A stretch of DNA of 64,000 nt from JAEYZM01 sp943372195 (lineage in GTDB: Bacteria; Bacteroidota; Bacteroidia; Sphingobacteriales; Sphingobacteriaceae): positions 1 to 64,000 of the forward strand of contig CALRXS010000017.1 of assembly GCA_943372195.1 (NCBI GenBank). Direction: 5' to 3'. Below are positions 61,743 through 64,000 of the stretch, piece by piece. Made by a program: the position numbers and the translations under genes. Every line of letters starts with the position of its first letter. Position 1 is the stretch's first letter. The notes below the pieces were generated by a model. That model ran no database searches, was not told where the DNA came from, and worked only from the letters and a program-made list of their open reading frames with translations.

Positions 61743-62870
61743 ATGCTACGCAAAATAATTTTCGGTATTATAATTTCGATTACATTTTTATCATGTAAGC
61801 CTCTTGAAGATCAGGTAGGATATGAATATGAGCCGTATTTCTTTATGCGTTCTGAATCTCCAAATGCTTTGAACCTTGAAGCAGGTAAAAACGGATATTA
61901 TCATTTTACTTTGCATCGTCGTGATTCACTCGGATTGTATGAATTTATTGGTGAGTTGAGAAAAGATTCATGCAACGATTGTGATGAAGAAATCAGTATT
62001 TTATTTAGAGCGGCATATCCAATTGAACCCGGACAAGATTTTAATATTTCAGACCATATTCGCGCAGGTAATTATGATTATGTTCAAAACTTAATACTTA
62101 CACGTCATCGCAAACTTGGCTTTACCATTGATCAAAATACAAGTCCGAATGCTAAGTTTCTATGGGATTTTGGTGATGGAACATTTAGTACTGATCAAGA
62201 ACCACAACATAAATTTAAACAAGACGCAGATTATGATGTAGTATTGAAAATTGATGAAGGGAGCTGTACTTCTTATACTTTAAAACAAATTGTAGTTAAC
62301 CCCGATAGTAGTGCTGAAGAATGTGAAACAGATTTTACCTATAAGTTTTTAAGTCCGACTACAATTCAATTCTATACAGATACAGTAAATCAACCAGCAC
62401 AATATGTTTGGGATTTTGGAGATGGAACTAACGCATTTGAAGCAAATCCGATTCATAGTTATTCTGATACAGGAAAGTTTAGAATATTTTATTTGAGAAC
62501 ACTACCTGATCTATTTTGTACTCGAGTAGTAGTAAAAGAATTAGTATTAGGTACACAAATTCCAGAACCTTGTCAAAATTCCTTTAGGCACCATCAGGTA
62601 CCTTTGACCTCAGTAGATTCTATGCATTTATCACAAGTAATTATAACATATAGAAATAAAAATGGGGTAGTCTTTAGAAGTGATCCTATTCTGCAAGATG
62701 GTTCATTCTTTAAAATTGAAAATGTTGAGACATACGAAAATAATGAGTTGGGTGATCCTGTCGTAACTTTTGAAATAGATTTCTCATGTCGTTTAAGGAG
62801 CGATAATTTCGAAGAAATTAATTTTGGCCGACATCGCGGAAAGATAGGAGTGAGCTATCCGAGAAAATAA
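61743..62870 (+). CDS. PKD-domain lipoprotein of the sigma operon
   Basis: The 375-residue protein has a lipoprotein signal (IIISITFLSCKP with Cys19), a beta-rich N-terminal part (about 25-125), two PKD domains (FLWDFGDGTFS near 140, YVWDFGDGTNA near 220) and a C-terminal beta segment. No T9SS sorting domain is present, so it should stay attached to a membrane. It starts 2 bases after the preceding stop. It could be the ligand-sensing or surface partner of the sigma system, or a target; neither is proved. Confidence 0.78.
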   Translation: MLRKIIFGIIISITFLSCKPLEDQVGYEYEPYFFMRSESPNALNLEAGKNGYYHFTLHRRDSLGLYEFIGELRKDSCNDCDEEISILFRAAYPIEPGQDFNISDHIRAGNYDYVQNLILTRHRKLGFTIDQNTSPNAKFLWDFGDGTFSTDQEPQHKFKQDADYDVVLKIDEGSCTSYTLKQIVVNPDSSAEECETDFTYKFLSPTTIQFYTDTVNQPAQYVWDFGDGTNAFEANPIHSYSDTGKFRIFYLRTLPDLFCTRVVVKELVLGTQIPEPCQNSFRHHQVPLTSVDSMHLSQVIITYRNKNGVVFRSDPILQDGSFFKIENVETYENNELGDPVVTFEIDFSCRLRSDNFEEINFGRHRGKIGVSYPRK

Positions 62871-62902
62871 AAAAGACCGAGTAGCATTACTCGGTCTTTT
62901 TT
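62869..62902. terminator. Bidirectional terminator between the sigma operon and fabI
   Basis: AAAAAGACCGAGTA and TACTCGGTCTTTTT form a 14-bp stem with a GCAT loop and A/T runs at both sides, serving two convergent units. Confidence 0.88.
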
Positions 62903-62919
62903 GTATTTTGATGTATATA

Positions 62920-63735
62920 TTATTCTTTACTTAAAGATTCGATGACTTCCGGACTTACACCAGTGAAAGAGAAACCTCCGTCATGGAATAAATTCTGCAT
63001 AGTAACCATCTTAGTCATATCAGAGAACATAGTGATGCAATAATCAGCACACTCATCAGCTGTTGCATTGCCTAATGGCGACATCTTATCTGCGTAAGAA
63101 TAGAATCCGTCAAATCCCTTTACTCCAGAACCTGCTGTAGTATATGTAGGTGATTGAGAGATACTGTTTACTCTTACTTTACGATGTTTACCATAATGAT
63201 ATCCGAAGCTTCTAGTAATAGATTCTAATAATGCTTTTGCATCACCCATATCATTATAATCAGGGAATACTCTTTGAGCTGCGATATATGATAAAGCAAC
63301 TACCGAGCCCCATTCATTTATAGCATCTTGTTTCCACGCAGTTTGTAATACTCTATGTAAAGACATTGCTGAAATGTCAAAACCTTTGTGCATAAATTCA
63401 TGATTCGCTTCAGTATAGTGAATACCTTTACGAACGTTGATACTCATACCAACTGAATGCAAAACGAAATCAATTTTACCACCTAAAATCTCTTGTGATT
63501 TAGTGAAAAGATTCTCGAGGTCTTCCATACTTGTAACATCCGCAGGAATAATTTCAGCATTACACTCTGCTGCCAATGCATTCATTTCACCCATACGTAG
63601 AGCGATAGGTGCATTTGTTAATGTAATTTTAGCACCTTCTTGAACTGCTCTTTGAGCTACTTTCCAAGCAATTGAACTTTCGTTTAAGGCCCCGAAGATG
63701 ATACCTCTTTTTCCGGCCAATAGATTATGCGACAT
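62920..63735 (-). CDS. fabI: Enoyl-ACP reductase (NADH), FabI type
   Basis: The 271-residue enzyme reduces enoyl-ACP in the last step of each fatty acid elongation cycle. It has the FabI-form cofactor loop FGALNESSIAWKVAQRA near residue 15, SVGM near 93, the active-site pair in ALSYIAAQRVFPDYNDMGDAK near 148-168 (Tyr then Lys in the Y-x6-K pattern), and SQSPTYTTAGSGVKGF near 193. It is the triclosan-target class of enzyme. The gene lies between the right-edge UPF0145 gene and the terminator shared with the sigma operon. Confidence 0.95.
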   Translation of the reverse strand: MSHNLLAGKRGIIFGALNESSIAWKVAQRAVQEGAKITLTNAPIALRMGEMNALAAECNAEIIPADVTSMEDLENLFTKSQEILGGKIDFVLHSVGMSINVRKGIHYTEANHEFMHKGFDISAMSLHRVLQTAWKQDAINEWGSVVALSYIAAQRVFPDYNDMGDAKALLESITRSFGYHYGKHRKVRVNSISQSPTYTTAGSGVKGFDGFYSYADKMSPLGNATADECADYCITMFSDMTKMVTMQNLFHDGGFSFTGVSPEVIESLSKE

Positions 63736-63777
63736 ATTTGATATTATTAATTATTGGGTAAATATACTTATTTCTAA

Positions 63778-64000
63778 TTATTCTTCGATCATTACAGCAG
63801 TTCCGCTAGCTGTAACCATTAACATATTGTTCATAGTTTCATAGTCTATGTCAATACCTATAATAGCATTAGCACCTAAACGAATTGCCTCTTCTTGCAT
63901 TTCTTTGATAGCAATTTCTTTCGCCTCTCTCAATGCTTCTTCATAAGAGCCAGATCGACCACCTACGATGTCTCTGATAGATGCGAAGATATCTCGAAAA
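63778..64000 (-). CDS. UPF0145/YbjQ family protein, C-terminal part (cut by window edge)
   Basis: The visible 74 codons, read leftward, contain REAKEIAIKEMQEEAIRLGAN, then a run reading AIIGIDIDYETM and the end VTASGTAVMIEE with the stop at 63778-63780. This is the C-terminal two thirds of the YbjQ/DUF74 pentameric family, proposed to bind heavy metals but with no established role. The gene precedes fabI in the same direction at a 42-base distance. Only the missing N-terminus is outside. Confidence 0.85.
   Translation of the reverse strand, partial: FRDIFASIRDIVGGRSGSYEEALREAKEIAIKEMQEEAIRLGANAIIGIDIDYETMNNMLMVTASGTAVMIEE

Overview
The window reads as a chromosomal segment of a low-GC member of the Bacteroidota, possibly Chitinophagales-like, though the order is a guess. 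The evidence is the parA-parB-DUF5683-dapB-lepB run, the rpmB-rpmG-DUF4295-ftsY-rimO run, a bacillithiol BshC enzyme, an ispG with the large insert domain, several secreted proteins with type IX secretion (T9SS) C-terminal sorting domains, and start regions with weak Shine-Dalgarno sequences but several TAnnTTTG -7 promoter elements. I saw no rRNA, tRNA, prophage, insertion sequence, CRISPR array or obvious pseudogene. Gene density is high. The window cuts a thymidine kinase at the left edge and a UPF0145/YbjQ gene at the right edge.

Layout. 0-4 kb: partial tdk, a hypothetical protein, a peptide-type ABC substrate-binding lipoprotein, a BtuF-like protein without a signal peptide, and an FMN reductase. 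4-8.2 kb: chromosome partitioning (ParA, ParB), a DUF5683 protein, lysine/peptidoglycan synthesis (DapB) and signal peptidase I. 8.2-16 kb: an Ldh-family dehydrogenase, a probably highly expressed T9SS-exported BNR protein, BshC, RimO, FtsY and the small ribosomal proteins. 16-22.9 kb: acetyl-CoA synthetase, SurE, LpxB, a SpoIID-like protein, a single-domain response regulator and a ThiF/TcdA enzyme. 23-31.4 kb: topoisomerase IV (parE, parC), an ABC-F protein, a pirin and an RNA methyltransferase. 31.4-37.7 kb: an operon joining a Mla-type lipid transporter to a KefF-like reductase and a KefC-like antiporter, then an SDR and a PspC/LiaF envelope-stress pair. 37.8-49 kb: ispG, pfkA and a nearly complete C5-pathway tetrapyrrole cluster (hemA, a hemC-hemD fusion, hemB, hemL, hemE) interrupted by a two-component pair. 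49-64 kb: a radical SAM protein, outer-membrane proteins, EttA, ClpC, T9SS/PKD proteins, an ECF sigma operon and fabI.

Two things deserve most attention. First, the operon at 60023-62870 encodes an ECF sigma factor, a protein with a short cytoplasmic N-terminus, one inner-membrane helix and a predicted outer-membrane beta-barrel C-terminus, and a PKD lipoprotein. It looks like a trans-envelope signalling unit. Second, many intergenic gaps hold short tandem repeats with a strict 7-bp period. They come in several unrelated sequence families, and the family correlates with position: YARTACH-type arrays stop just before start codons (parE, hemL, hemE), while palindromic ATGTARR-type arrays sit between convergent genes and supply their stop codons. 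A perfect 32-bp palindrome after parC and a twin-hairpin element after acs add to this population of intergenic elements.
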